Positions 40,501 to 51,842 of a stretch of 64,000 nucleotides of DNA are shown here, piece by piece (positions within the stretch are counted from its first letter, which is position 1; each line of letters begins with the position of its first letter). This stretch comes from Mansonella perstans (Eukaryota > Nematoda > Chromadorea > Rhabditida > Onchocercidae), in assembly GCA_037074765.1 (NCBI GenBank), contig JBAMDO010000241.1:18210-82209 (forward strand), in the 5' to 3' direction. The notes below the pieces were generated by a model that saw nothing but the letters and a program-made list of their open reading frames with translations, searched no databases and had not been told where the DNA came from. Made by a program: the position numbers and the translations under genes.

Positions 40501-41822
40501 AAGACCGGGGAATATCAGGTAGAAAACTGAGAAAAGAAAAAGAAGAAAATAGAAGAAAATACCACAAGCAAGGTAAAAAGATAAAAAAAAGAAACTTTTC
40601 TTTTCTTTTTTCGAATTATAAAAAATTTTTGAATGAAATTTGAATTCTTCCGGCAGAGAATGTTTTTATTCGTTGCAAAAGAAAATTTTTTATTTCAAAA
40701 AAAGTAATTTCAAAAATGACCACTTAAATTTTAACGAATTTTATTAAAAAAGTTTAAATTATTGATTTTATTTTTTTGAAAATCTCTTCTCTTCCTTGCA
40801 TTGTTAAAGAATATTTCATGTTTAAACACTTCTTCATAGTATTTGAAGTTGATAAAAGAAAAAATTTTTAAATATATATTTATTTTTCAAATTTTTAACT
40901 TAAAAATTTTTATTTTTATTGAAAAATTCCGATAAGATAAAGCAAATAAATTAATTTTAAATATTTCAAACAACGAATAATGATTCTGTAGTAATTTGTC
41001 AAATAATTAAACATTTCAAAAGTGTAAAAGGAATTTTTAAAAGTATTTGAAAAGTTAGTGCAGACAAAATTCCCCTTCACGCAGTATTTGTTCATCACTA
41101 TTGCTGCATCAAGCAAATCTTTTCCATTTTTCTATGAAATCATGAAAAGGCGGTAAGAAAGTTGAAAAAAACACGAAAAGATCAAAGGATAAAAAATCGA
41201 ATTTTTTCTTTTTAGCAAATTTCCTTTAAAAAATTCCATTTTTTCAATTAAATTTCCTAAAAGATTCAATTTTTCTAATGAAGTGACTTTGAATATTTTA
41301 AAAAAATTTTTGAAGAAATTAATTCCAACAGAATTAATAAATTTTTTCTTCAAAAATAATTAATATCATTTTTCCTTCTAACAAGAAAAATCAGTGATGA
41401 AAGGATAAATGAACGGATTACAGTAAAATAGTTTAAATTTCTGTCTTAAATCAATAATACAGGGTTAAAATCTTTTCAGACAAAAAAATTTCAAATCAAA
41501 ACCAATAAAAGCATACTTACCTATAGTGTTCAATGGTGATAAGATATCATTAACAGTAAATCGATGATGCATCAGTTGTTTTGTTGCACTGTCACTGTTA
41601 CTACAGCTTGCTGTAACGGTGGTTGTTATTAGTTGTTTTTGTTGTTGTTGTTTATCATTACTTCGTCTTAACATATCAACGGTGTTATTTGCTTCAACCA
41701 TAATCGTTTTCAGCATATCATATTGCATATTTTCATCATCGCTTTTGATACGGAATGAGTTGTAATCTGAATTATTGCTTCTAGTGTGCAATAATTTTGA
41801 TACCGCATTTTCACAAAATGAA
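25569..41822 (-). CDS. ceh-24: NK2-class homeobox gene, NKX2-1/scarecrow type (ceh-24-like)
   Basis: Exons in order of transcription: 41822-41521, 30744-30480, 30328-30270, 26892-26660, 26546-26398, 26087-25937 and 25682-25569. All phases agree. From the first ATG (41728-41726) the product is 392 residues, close to vertebrate NKX2-1. Residues 56-67 are the TN repression motif ([12 protein letters not shown]); 168-176 read GWYGAHDPR, as in NKX2-1 (GWYGAN-PDPR). The homeodomain is residues 212-271 ([10 protein letters not shown] start, helix 3 [14 protein letters not shown]) with Tyr54, the NK2 hallmark. The tail ends in PYYPYYAK. An intron splits the homeodomain between positions 44 and 45, a common site in homeobox genes. 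The protein should be a nuclear DNA-binding regulator of cell fate; C. elegans ceh-24 acts in muscle and neurons. The symbol is by similarity; another NK2 paralogue such as ceh-27 is possible. Exon 1 begins after a TTTCAG acceptor, so it is either trans-spliced there or preceded by an exon not found. Introns of 10,776 and 3,377 bases are notably long. Confidence 0.9.
29194..29282. repeat. 48-bp tandem duplication
   Basis: Two copies share TTAAGAACCC and GGATGATCCACTACTTTT at a period of 48 bases, with a few substitutions. On the minus strand the duplication reads as KVVDHPxFGFL twice, but this lies in an intron and is not likely to be translated. Confidence 0.8.
29982..30007. repeat. (CA)n microsatellite
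   Basis: About 13 CA units within the homeobox gene intron, followed by a shorter ACACAC patch. Confidence 0.9.
31762..32117. repeat. Four-copy tandem repeat of two alternating unit types
   Basis: Each unit has ACATGTTACATAGATCAA, then GATCAGAATGTCAG, then AATATTGGAATACCAAT and a CAATTGAAATCATT end. Copies begin at about 31763, 31846, 31946 and 32026. The second and fourth carry an extra stretch of about 20 bases (AATACAAGCTA) that the first and third lack. Similarity between copies is high but not perfect. Confidence 0.85.
33700..34400. repeat. Purine-rich then pyrimidine-rich low-complexity tract
   Basis: A GA-rich segment near 33.75-33.80 kb is followed by a CT/AC-rich stretch from about 33.9 to 34.4 kb, ending in CT repeats at about 34371-34388. 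The strand bias is sharp compared with flanking DNA. No coding frame was seen. Confidence 0.6.
37846..37935. promoter_or_regulatory. Pair of perfect NK2 sites with a 9-bp hairpin
   Basis: CCACTTGA at 37846-37853 and TCAAGTGG at 37928-37935 are the same NK2 consensus in opposite orientation, 74 bases apart. Between them TGATATGAC (37851-37859) pairs with GTCATATCA (37872-37880). Position inside the long intron of an NK2 gene suggests autoregulation, which is inference. Confidence 0.4.
40306..40530 (+). repeat. Purine-rich diverged duplication, open for 74 codons
   Basis: Follows a 20-T run. Two diverged copies share a GAAAATATCAG-like start and AGTTAAAAGAA; read as protein they give [17 protein letters not shown] and [17 protein letters not shown]. 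The strong charge follows from the purine bias and it lies within an intron on the other strand, so a real gene is unlikely. Confidence 0.35.
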
Positions 41823-44800
41823 CTGAAATTTTTCAAAATAAAACAATTTTAATAGAAGAAAGAGAAAAGAGGAGAAATTTAAAATGTCGACACCTCAATA
41901 ATATTTTTGCCCTAAATTAAATTTTTCAATTTCATTAAAAAAATTATATTAAAATTACTTTTACAATGCACTACGACGAAAAAATATAGATTACAAGTAT
42001 TACTTTATATACTATTCTAAAGATAGTAATTGTTGAATGATGATTATCATATCACACGTGATAACTATTGAATGATGATTATCATAAGTTATATTCAAGT
42101 AATGCTTAGATGAAAATGCTGTTTGTGGTGTAATGACAATAAAAGTAATTAAATAGCTTAAAATCTACAAGCAGTACTGGCTATTTTTAATGATAGCAGG
42201 TTGATTATAAAGTCATAATAGAACAAATATTGGCATAAATAATATATTGATATCACTGTTTATTTTTTAATACAGTGATAATTCCAAATTGATAATATAA
42301 CTTCAGTGATAGTACAAAAATTATCAATTAAATACTTTCCAAGGTGATTCATGACATTTCAGCTGTCAATGATAATACAGTAAACACTGCAATCACAAGT
42401 TGCTGATTACTAGTGGTATATGTTAATGACAATGATAAAATAATTTAATTATTAATAGCTCTCCATTTTTATGCACTTTAAATGTTGACAACAACAATAT
42501 AAGATTGATAAAAAGATAATAATACGGCTGTGATAATGACTTCTATTAATGAAGCATTCAATCAAAATTTTGGTTTTAAAAACTAAAATTATCGTGATGG
42601 ATTTTCAAGAAGAAAAAGAAAATGTGCGAAAGGGAAAAAAGTTAAAAATTGAAATTTTCGATTAACTAAAGATATTTTTTAAAATCTGAACTTTTTGAAA
42701 TATAAGAAAATTTTCATAACAAATACAGTGAAGAAAAATATCGTCATTAAACGGGTAAAAACACAATGATGATGATGATGACGATGAGGAAGATGAAGAT
42801 GGTGGATGTAGATGATTATGATGACGAGGATATTGTTCTCAACAGTGGTTGTTGGTGATGAGGAATGATGGTTAAGATGAATATCCATTTCTAGCGGTTT
42901 TTTTTTCTGGAACAATTACAGCTTGATGAGTATTCCTGAAAAAAAAAGAAATGATACTTAAGTAGCAACGAAAATGTTTATTCATCAAGTGAATGAATTG
43001 AAGCGAAGAGTGTTAAATAGCTTAGACTGAATTGAGAAAACAGGACTTAGACCAAAGTGTATGGGAATAATTATACTAGAGTGCCCGGAGAGATTCTTAT
43101 GCTTCAATTTAGTTCAGAATGAAAAGCATTTGTGCAACTGTATTTAAATGAAAGAAAATTATTAGGATGATCAATTAGATTTGATGCATTGAAAAAGAAT
43201 AACCAAGCAATCCTTTAATTATATTATCCTTTCGGGCAGATGATGATGATGATGATGAACATCTATTTCATTTCAGATATTAAATTAGATTATATATTAT
43301 ATCATTCGAGTATTTTCAAAAAAGAAATCTCAGTACTCTTGCTCATTGCTTTTTTTTATTCTAACAATTTACGAAATTATTTTTGCAAAAAAATTGTTTC
43401 ATTTACCATTGACTTTAAGTTATTATAGAAAAAATATTGACTAGCTAGAAATAGAAATAGGAATAGGAGTACTTATAATTCGGGAAATTCTAAAATTTTT
43501 TCCATACTAATATTATAATTTTATTTTCCGTCAGTATTTTACAGCAGTAATTCTATTATTATTATTATTTGATAAAAAACAAATTTTTAAAGTGACTTTA
43601 TATTACTAATATAGTACTCCTATTATTATTTCAGAGTTCTCAGTATTCTTACTGCTATTTTCAAGAATTTTCAGCATCATTAATATTCCGAATGTTTCCT
43701 GCAACATCTCAGTATCTCCATTTCAGTGCCTCTTATTACTATCACAGAATTTCTAATATAACAATTAGTATTCTATAATTCTTATTGTAATTCATGCAAT
43801 ACAAAATAGAGATTTTAAGTATTCTTATTACTATTCCATTATTATTCGATGAAAATAGTTGCCCATTCGATTATCATTTCAGAATTTACAGCATTCCTGG
43901 TGCCATTTTCGATTCTTCAGCATTTTTATTACCAAGCCAAGAATATTCAGTATTTCTATTACCACTTAGAATTTGCAATATCACTATTTGCGTTTGATAA
44001 TTCGCTGTATTTCTTTTGTTACTCCATAACCATTTCCAGCTTTCCTAGTGTTCCTATTGCCCTTTTCATTTTTGAAAAGCATACATAATTGAAACATTCG
44101 CTATGACTTATTTTGCAAATATGTATTTGCTAATGAATTTTTTTCTTTTCCATTTTAGTATTTTAGTATTTCAGTCAGTATTTTCAGTGTTTCATAATTT
44201 CAGCTCATTCTTTTTCTAAAAAAAAGAAAAATATTTCTTTTTTTTTTTTTTGAAAAAGATAATTGAACTATTCGGATATATGGAAAAGTTTGATTAATGG
44301 AAAATGAGAACAAAACGAAATGGCAAAAAATTGCTAAAATTAAAATTAAACCAAACTTTAACTTAAGTAAAAATTCATTTATAATGCCTGCTTTTACAGT
44401 AATTTGAAAAGTAAATAATCTTTGACATTTTAAACAGTCTATTTTAAAACAAAATAAAGCAATAGATAGAATAATTGTTTTTGAAATTTTTTATTATTTG
44501 AAGCAATTTTGGTAGAAATATTATTAATTCTTAAAAATTTCCACACTGCTACTTGCTTGAAATAAACATGCAGTAAGAATGCGCTAAATTTGCTGACACT
44601 TTTCCGGACCGAGGAAAATTCACAAAACTGTAGTAAATGCAAACTTTGAAATCTATTTTTTGATTAAACTTTTTCTGTATTATCTAAGCTGGAAGTTTCA
44701 ATATTATTAGTGAATGGATTTAACTTCAGTCCTATGCATAAATAATTTTTCGAATAAGTAATAATTTATATTTCCTATGCCAGGATATAAATAACTGAAA

Positions 44801-45117
44801 AACATTTCTTTTTAAAATTAAAATTTTGCATAAAATTATTTCATCAAATTGTGTTGCAAAGATTAAAGAAAAAAGATGAAAATTTCTGTAATTAATATGT
44901 AAAAAGCTCAAAATAATTTAACAAATGGTAAAACAAGAAAACGATTAAGGAAGGATTAGAGCGAGAGAAAAAGAAATGGTGAGAGAAATAGAGGGAGAAA
45001 TATCGAAGTTCTATCGGTGAATGGTTGAAAAATGGAAATGAGATATGGAATTGAACTGTTTCAAATTTTCAAACATTGAAAGACTTTTCAAAAATCGATA
45101 AGTATGAATTTGCCATT

Positions 45118-45134
45118 GATTGGCTCTTATTGGA
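45118..45134 (-). promoter_or_regulatory. Two CCAAT boxes on the minus strand
   Basis: Read on the minus strand, AGCCAATC (45125-45118) follows TCCAAT (45134-45129). AGCCAATC is a full NF-Y type box. The pair is 3.3 kb upstream of the first homeobox exon and on its strand, so it could mark a promoter, but no initiation site is visible. Confidence 0.25.
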
Positions 45135-45392
45135 TCACTCAATTCTTTCCGCCTTTTGAAGACAATTGGTAGCAAGGCACTATCCGATACTAATACAATT
45201 CTAGAAACAAAGCATCTTTCTTCAAGTTTCAATAACAAATTCTCTTTCTCTTTCTCTTCCTTCCTTCTTTTCTCTCTTTCTCTCTCTCTCTATGTATCTA
45301 TTTCAATAAATCAGAATTCGAATAAATGCAAATTTACTTCATAAATAAATGAAAATTATGGTAGAAATGTTCCTATCAGCATAGCATTGTCT

Positions 45393-45436
45393 AATTTCCG
45401 CCAAAATACTTTGATTAAAGTATATAGGCGGAAATT
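45393..45436. repeat. 44-bp hairpin with E2F-like arms
   Basis: Outer arms AATTTCCGCC (45393-45402) and GGCGGAAATT (45427-45436) pair perfectly; inner arms ATACTTT (45406-45412) and AAAGTAT (45417-45423) also pair, leaving a 4-base loop and a 3-base internal bulge on each side. The TTTCCGCC arms resemble E2F sites. Too short for a typical microRNA precursor. Confidence 0.6.
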
Positions 45437-45800
45437 GATTAATTTGGAAATTAATTAATTTGTTCAAAATTTGTTCAATTTAGGAATGATTTATTTTGAT
45501 CACTACATATGTATGTATGTTTACAGTATGTTAAGACATCTTAATAAAATTGTGATAATTAGTATCATTATTCTTATCATTAACATTATTCCCGTATTGA
45601 TATCGTTGTCACCATTCAACAACAATAATGACCGTTATTATTATCAATACTGAAATCGTTGTCATTATAACAACAATAACTGTTATTATCATCAGTATTG
45701 ATATCGTTATCATTACAGAAATAATTTTGGCACTATCTGTTGCAATGTTATTGCCTATTGTATTGTTATGGTCATTACTGGCATTAATGGAAAATAGTAA

Positions 45801-45919
45801 CACTAATATTTTATTATTAAAATTAATGAATGACGTCATTAGTAATTGTTATTATTGATCATCAATATTGTTCACAATAAAATTCTTGCACTAATATTTT
45901 ATTATTAAAATTAATGAAT
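45801..45919. repeat. 31-bp direct repeat
   Basis: CACTAATATTTTATTATTAA and the following TTAATGAAT occur at 45801-45831 and again at 45889-45919 without change. Just upstream (45.60-45.72 kb) lies a more diverged repeat of about 50 bases rich in GTTATTATCA and ATCGTT, which is open on both strands. Confidence 0.75.
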
Positions 45920-46844
45920 TTTAATACATTTCTCATTGTTCAATTCCAATAATCATAGAAATTATCATAAAAAAACAATTTTAGCATAACTTATCTTCTA
46001 CGATTTTGATTGTTAGTATTATCGCTATTATCAAAGAAAGTTTTTTCGAATGATTGATTATTCGTCATTAGTCAAATGAAATTGACAACATCAATCAGTA
46101 AATACCAAGACGACACAAATAAATACCGTAAGAAAACATCAGTGAGCAAATAGTTATTCTATTAGCATCTTGAAAAAACGCTCATCACCAGTAGTTCTCG
46201 GATAGTTATACCCCTTTACAGCCAAATCACTAATTAATAATTGGTAATTATTTAATAAATTTTTAACAAAATGACATTTAAAAAGGCAAATGTTATTGCC
46301 GATCGTCTATATTTTTTTATTGTCGTTTTCTTTTTTGTCAGCTAATATTCACCAATTTTTGAGCAATATAGCAATGTGATAAAGATTGGAATTTTGAGAA
46401 TGTAGAATCATGAAAAATAGCATAATTTTAGTGATATGATCATATGATAAAATCATTGCTTATAAAAAGAATTCGTAATTACACAAGAATTTACTGGAGA
46501 AATTTATCATAAATTCACGATGTCACTAATTTTCACTGTTAATTTTAATTTAAAAATTTGCACCTGACCATGCGACAATTTTATAATTACACAAAAATTT
46601 GTTTGAAACAGTTTAAAAGTTTGCAATAATTGTTATTAAACTTACCACAACTAGCTAATGATGCTGCAATTCTTTGTTGTTACTACTATTAAACACATAT
46701 TGAAGATATCAATAGAGCTTGTTAATAGCTTAACTAATTTTATGAAAATTTCAAGAGCATTTTAACAGCATCATTTTTCTTTTTAATTTTGCACTTAATA
46801 TGCTATATATATTAAACTCTTGCAGCGTTTATATGTTATTAGCC

Positions 46845-46904
46845 TCTTAATATTATTAGTACTTCTTTTTTTGAAATTAATATTATTAGTACTTTTTTGA
46901 AATT
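46845..46904. repeat. Short tandem duplication
   Basis: TTAATATTATTAGTACTT followed by a T run and GAAAT occurs twice in succession. Copies differ only in the T-run length. Confidence 0.7.
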
Positions 46905-48117
46905 TCTGGAATTTATATCATATTTAAGTATTTGATTGCCTCACAATCAATACCAAGAAATAAGAAATATCTTTATATATTTGTTTGAATTTCATTTTTA
47001 TCAAAATACTTGATTATCGCGTCAGCATGTAGACCAAAGAAATAAATAAATAGGATTAAAATATTTATTCGAAGATCGATCATAAAAACCAATCAGATTG
47101 TGTAACTAAAGACAAGTGATAGCAATTAATAATATGATGATTGTCCACTATAAAACATAAAAACAAGTGATTTCTAGCACAAAGCATTAGTTTGATAGGT
47201 TAATTAATTGGCAGTTAATAAAAACAAAGTTTTAAGTAATTCGGATAATTGTAATCTACTTCAGGCAGATACTTATGGCATCTTTTTCTATGATGGCAAT
47301 CTGTGGCATTTCGCAAAAACATTCTCATAAACATGAAGATTGTGATAGTTTTGGTTCACAAATCTTTTCAATTGCAACAAATGTATTTCATTGTTTCACT
47401 GTAAATTCATATTTCCACTTTTCTTGGAAAATGTGAACTGTGAATTCATATTTCCACCTTTTTTTCATATTTCCACAAAAGTTCAAAGTTTTATATTTTT
47501 TGAATTGAAATTAAAATTTTTAACAATAAAATAATTCACTGTTTTACATTTAAATTCAAAAAACTGATCTGATTTTTTTTATAATTTTTGTTTTAATTTT
47601 TTTCATCAAGTATCCATTTTCTTTCCTTTGTTTTTTTAATCTGTGAAAAGTCTAATAACACAGAAAAACTAAGTAACAATTGTCCATGTTTGTCATTAGC
47701 ATTGCTTTTCGGCACTAGAATGTTTTTTATTAAAAAATTAATTTTGTAAGGAAAAAATTATCAATCAAGCAAAAGAGAAAACGGATAAGTAATATTCGGG
47801 AAAATTCCAAATTTTTAAATGCTAAAATGATAGATCGGCGCTTTATTATGTAAGAATATTAAATTACATTTTTTTTTTTGCATATTATCACAGTTTCAAA
47901 TAAAGGATGATATAATTTGCATAAACTGATTTCATGAAACAAATAACAATTCGTATATTGTTGAAATAATTTCATTTCCACAATACCATCTAATTGCCAT
48001 TAAAAAAGTGGCATTTTTCAACTATCAAGATTAACCTTATTGCGAAAATTGACAGTTGGCATGTTGCAGCGTTATTTGCGTGAATTTGGGGTTAACGCGA
48101 AAACTGACGTACAACAC

Positions 48118-48186
48118 GCAACAAGTGTTGATTTGATATTGTAACAAGTAGTGATATGATATCGTAACAATTGGTGAAATGATATC
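48118..48186. repeat. 23-bp tandem repeat, three copies
   Basis: Units at 48118-48140, 48141-48163 and 48164-48186 share GTAACAA and GATATGATATC-type ends, with several substitutions and no indels. Confidence 0.8.
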
Positions 48187-49674
48187 ACGCAAAATAATCT
48201 ACGAAATAATGTATATGAGCCAGAGTATATGTCCAAACTTAATAAAATTAGGCATTACTTTTGCAATTTACTTGATAATTATATTTAAATGAGCAAAGTA
48301 TGTGAAATTATTATATGTAAATTTGACTGTGATTCTTTATTGACCAAATGGAATACATTGGCATATATTTGAATTTGAAATGAAATTTGTTTGAAAGAAT
48401 ATCTGCTGGAATTTAGCCATCATTAGTCTGCGATTAAGGTATTCTAATTTTTTCCAATTTTTTTTTCGTGCTTTGTTTCTTTCTAATTTTTTTTTAAATT
48501 ACTGAAAAATATTTCCAATGGCCATGCAATGTACCAAAATACGTCAGTGCTAACAAGACTTCGCTAATCAAGAACAAAAGCTTTACTAATTAATTGTCGC
48601 CTTCCAAAACTGAACATTATCGAATAACAATTCGCTGCAAAAATTGCATATGAAATCCAGTCAAGTTCAGTTAAAAGTTTAGCACAAAAAAGTTCTTGCT
48701 TGCAAACATACAAATCGCTTAATTAAGGCTTGCTTGTATTTAGGATAAGAAATCAAAAAAGCTTTGAGTTTTGAATTTTACTGCAAAATAAAGTTTGAAA
48801 CAGTTTTTGTGTCCTTTTTCAGACAAATGAAACAATTAATTAAACTAAACTGCAGTATAACTTAAGAAATTGATCATAATTCAATATTCACAATTTTGTT
48901 ATTTGTGTGAAAGTATTTGCTATGATAATTTTTTTCGACCAATTTAACAAATTTATTGAACGACAACTGAATTTTATCTTTTCAACTGCGACTAATTAAG
49001 TTTTCAATTATTTCAAGGAGATACTTAACTTAGTTAGCTCACAGCCGAATCTTTTCAAAATTTTTTTTATGTCAAACAATGCACTATTTTTTACACTTTA
49101 TTTGACGTGTTAACTTCATGCGAAATACAATTTAAAAATTGAAACTTAAATCCATTGAATTCTCTAATTAATATGTATTTTGGAGAATTACAGTGATTTT
49201 TAATTTCAATTTAGTATTTCAGTAGTTCTCTTATTCGCATGTTAATTAGTTTTATAATAAATAAATTTTGTGAACCGATACAATAATCATTGATCTTCCA
49301 TTGTATCGTATCCATTGTATCTTACTTCCACATATAATATTGACAATTGCGAAAAAAAGAAAAAATAAAAGCAAAAATATATCCTTCCGATTTCCCCAAA
49401 AAATTTTGTAAGGATGAAATTTGCATATGGCTTACTATTTAATATTCATTTATTATATTATTTATGTCATGATGCATCATTTTAATACGTTATTGTAATT
49501 AAAAATTAATTTCGGATCAATTTGCTATCTGAAAGAAATTTTTTGCCATAAAATAATTTCTCGGCTTTTCATTACATTGTGCATTAATAATAAATTAGTG
49601 TTAGATTGATTAACTGCATGTTCTGCATACTAATTAGTCATTTCTTCTCAGGAAATATTTCTTCTCAGGAAATG

Positions 49675-49790
49675 GCATGTATTTTTATGTTTTACTTTAG
49701 CATTTAAGTGAGCACGCGTTTCAAGCATAGCATGTATTTTTATATTTTATTTTAGCATTTAAGTAGTATATAGGTACGCGTTTTAAGTAT
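49675..49790. repeat. 55-bp tandem duplication
   Basis: GCATGTATTTTTAT and TTTAGCATTTAAGT occur at 49675 and again at 49730. Each copy ends in an ACGCGTTT motif that includes an MluI-type ACGCGT. The second copy has a small insertion. An 18-base ATTTCTTCTCAGGAAAT duplication lies directly upstream. Confidence 0.8.
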
Positions 49791-51796
49791 TTGTCTCCAC
49801 TAAGATAATTTGTTATATGTTTATCAATACATCTTAAATGATCATCGTGTGTATTCCAAAATTAACATTTTAAAAATCATCGCGAAATCTTGAGCTGTTT
49901 TTTTTTTTTTTTTTTTTTTTGAAGGTTTAATTAGTTAAATCTCCTTGAACAAAAGTAATCATAAAAGGCTTTGTGAAATTTATCTTTTACTAATCTGAAA
50001 TTTTTTTAACAGCAAAAGAATGTTTTAAACTAAGAAAAGAATTATCATTAGTTGTTAAATAGTATCTGCAGCATCTATCGTAATATGTCCGTAGTATCTA
50101 TAGCCAAAATAATTGAACATTTTTTAGCTATTAATCTTCAACCAATTTTCGTTTTTCCCTCTTAAACATTTTTAAAATTTGAAGTTGACTTCATCGCTAA
50201 AATTTGCTGTGAATAATTAAGCTAAAATCAGTTCAAGTTGTAAGCAATTTTTCAGTGGAAATTTTTTTAGCGGTCAATTTTTTTTAAAAATAGGCCATAA
50301 AATATATAAAATATTTCTCACGATAGGTTTTTTGGAAATGTTCAAAGATTCTTGATGCCTTCTGGATATTCTTAAAAGAAAATCCTTTTCTGAAATTTCT
50401 TCTTGTTCATCCGAGTATTTGTTGAATAATAAATAAATTAATCATGAATATAATTTACCGTTTCTGAAACCATTCGAGTGAGAAATGGATAATAAATGGT
50501 TCAGTTTTGTTCTAAAACTTTTGTCATGATAGCTCATTATTGTTATTCTTTAAAAAAAAATATCCATATGATTTGTACTAAGCCAGCATGATGATAAACT
50601 TGATTATGATCTTGATTGTGCTTATACATCCTCGTCAGCTTATTAGAAAGTTCGCCTTTCAAAAATTTTTTTGTAAATCAGTTAAATGTGCCATTAGAAA
50701 CTTTCGGTGCAAGCAAATGCAGCAAACTTTTGTGAAATCATACATTTATGATTTCAGTGCATGAATGGAGGAGAGAAGAATTTGTTAGAAAGAGATTTAT
50801 GTTTGTTTTTAAATTTGCTTATTTTTCTCTTAATTTCGACGAAAATTTCTCCTTCGAATTCTAGCTCCTCAATTTCGTTATTAATTTCAATTATTCAATT
50901 CGATTGCGTCTTAATTTTGTTTAAAAGCATTAGATTTCTGTTGCACTTTTACACTTTTTAAAAATTTCCAAAATCAATTTTTCTTTCTTCAAATTTACTA
51001 AAAAATAATTCATCATCTTCATCAATTTAACTACCAGTCTTTGACTTTCGATTTTGTTGAAAAGAAGAAATTTATTTTTTTGCAAAGAACGAAAATTTTA
51101 CTTTTCAAAAATTGCGTTTTTTAAAGCCATAAAAAATATTATTCACACGGAAACTTACCATATTTCTTTTAATCAAGTGGGAAAAAGCAACAGTACTAAT
51201 AGTTTAAATGTTAGTCAAATTTCCAGCAATTTAATTTGAGCCACAACTCATTTCAAATATAGCTCAAGTTTCACATATATCTTTTGTAAGTATTTTAATG
51301 CTTAATGAAGCAAAAGAATGCTTGGTAAATAATTTTCGTTACTTTTATTTTATTTAACACTTTCACAATGATTTAGACAACTTTATTACGAAATTTATTG
51401 AAATGAAATGAAATAAAGGTTTGCGATGGAAAGTTTACAGAGCAATTACATGGCAGTCTTGAGAGTGTATCATAAAAATTACAAATTTCAGTGAATTCTT
51501 CTTTTTTCCCTTAATATTATTAAAATTTTCAATTTTATATTTTGTTGTAAACGAATAGGAGAAAATTGTTGCAAAGAATATTCAATTAAAATCAAAAATA
51601 AAAAAATGAAAATTTCAACTTATTATAAATATGTGAATATTTAATTGGAATGTAAAGTATTGAAACCTGATTTTTAAATTTTTTTTCTATTTCTTACCCT
51701 TTTTTTTCAAACATCTCATTAAAATGCAAGCAACAAATGCAACATCCATTGGTTTAGGTTGCAGTAATTTTTTTCCTTTTTTTTCATGACGATGTA

Positions 51797-51842
51797 TTGT
51801 TCATCATTGTGATATAAACTATTCATCATTGTGATATAGTTC
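51797..51842. repeat. Short tandem duplication
   Basis: TTCATCATTGTGATATA occurs twice, about 23 bases apart. Confidence 0.75.

Larger units (their letters stand above)
30745..41520 (-). other. 10.8-kb intron of the homeobox gene
   Basis: Separates the TN-motif exon from the next exon. Both flanking splice sites are strong (GTAAGTAT donor, ATTTCAG acceptor) and the codon split across them is completed in phase. Contents: an alternating tandem repeat at 31.76-32.12 kb, pyrimidine-rich DNA at 33.9-34.4 kb, two perfect NK2 sites at 37.85-37.94 kb, a purine-rich open frame at 40.3-40.5 kb and long T runs. No nested gene was recognised. Confidence 0.75.

Noticed and set aside
42679..42915. MDIHLNHHSSSPTTTVENN-like frame as the first exon of the homeobox gene
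   Set aside because: It starts with a plausible ATG on the right strand, but no donor gives the phase needed to join the exon at 41822, and the rest is a His/Ile run from a GAT microsatellite.
45609..45858. Overlapping 76-codon frames on both strands
   Set aside because: Ile/Val/Thr-rich products explained by a diverged ATT/ATC-rich tandem repeat.
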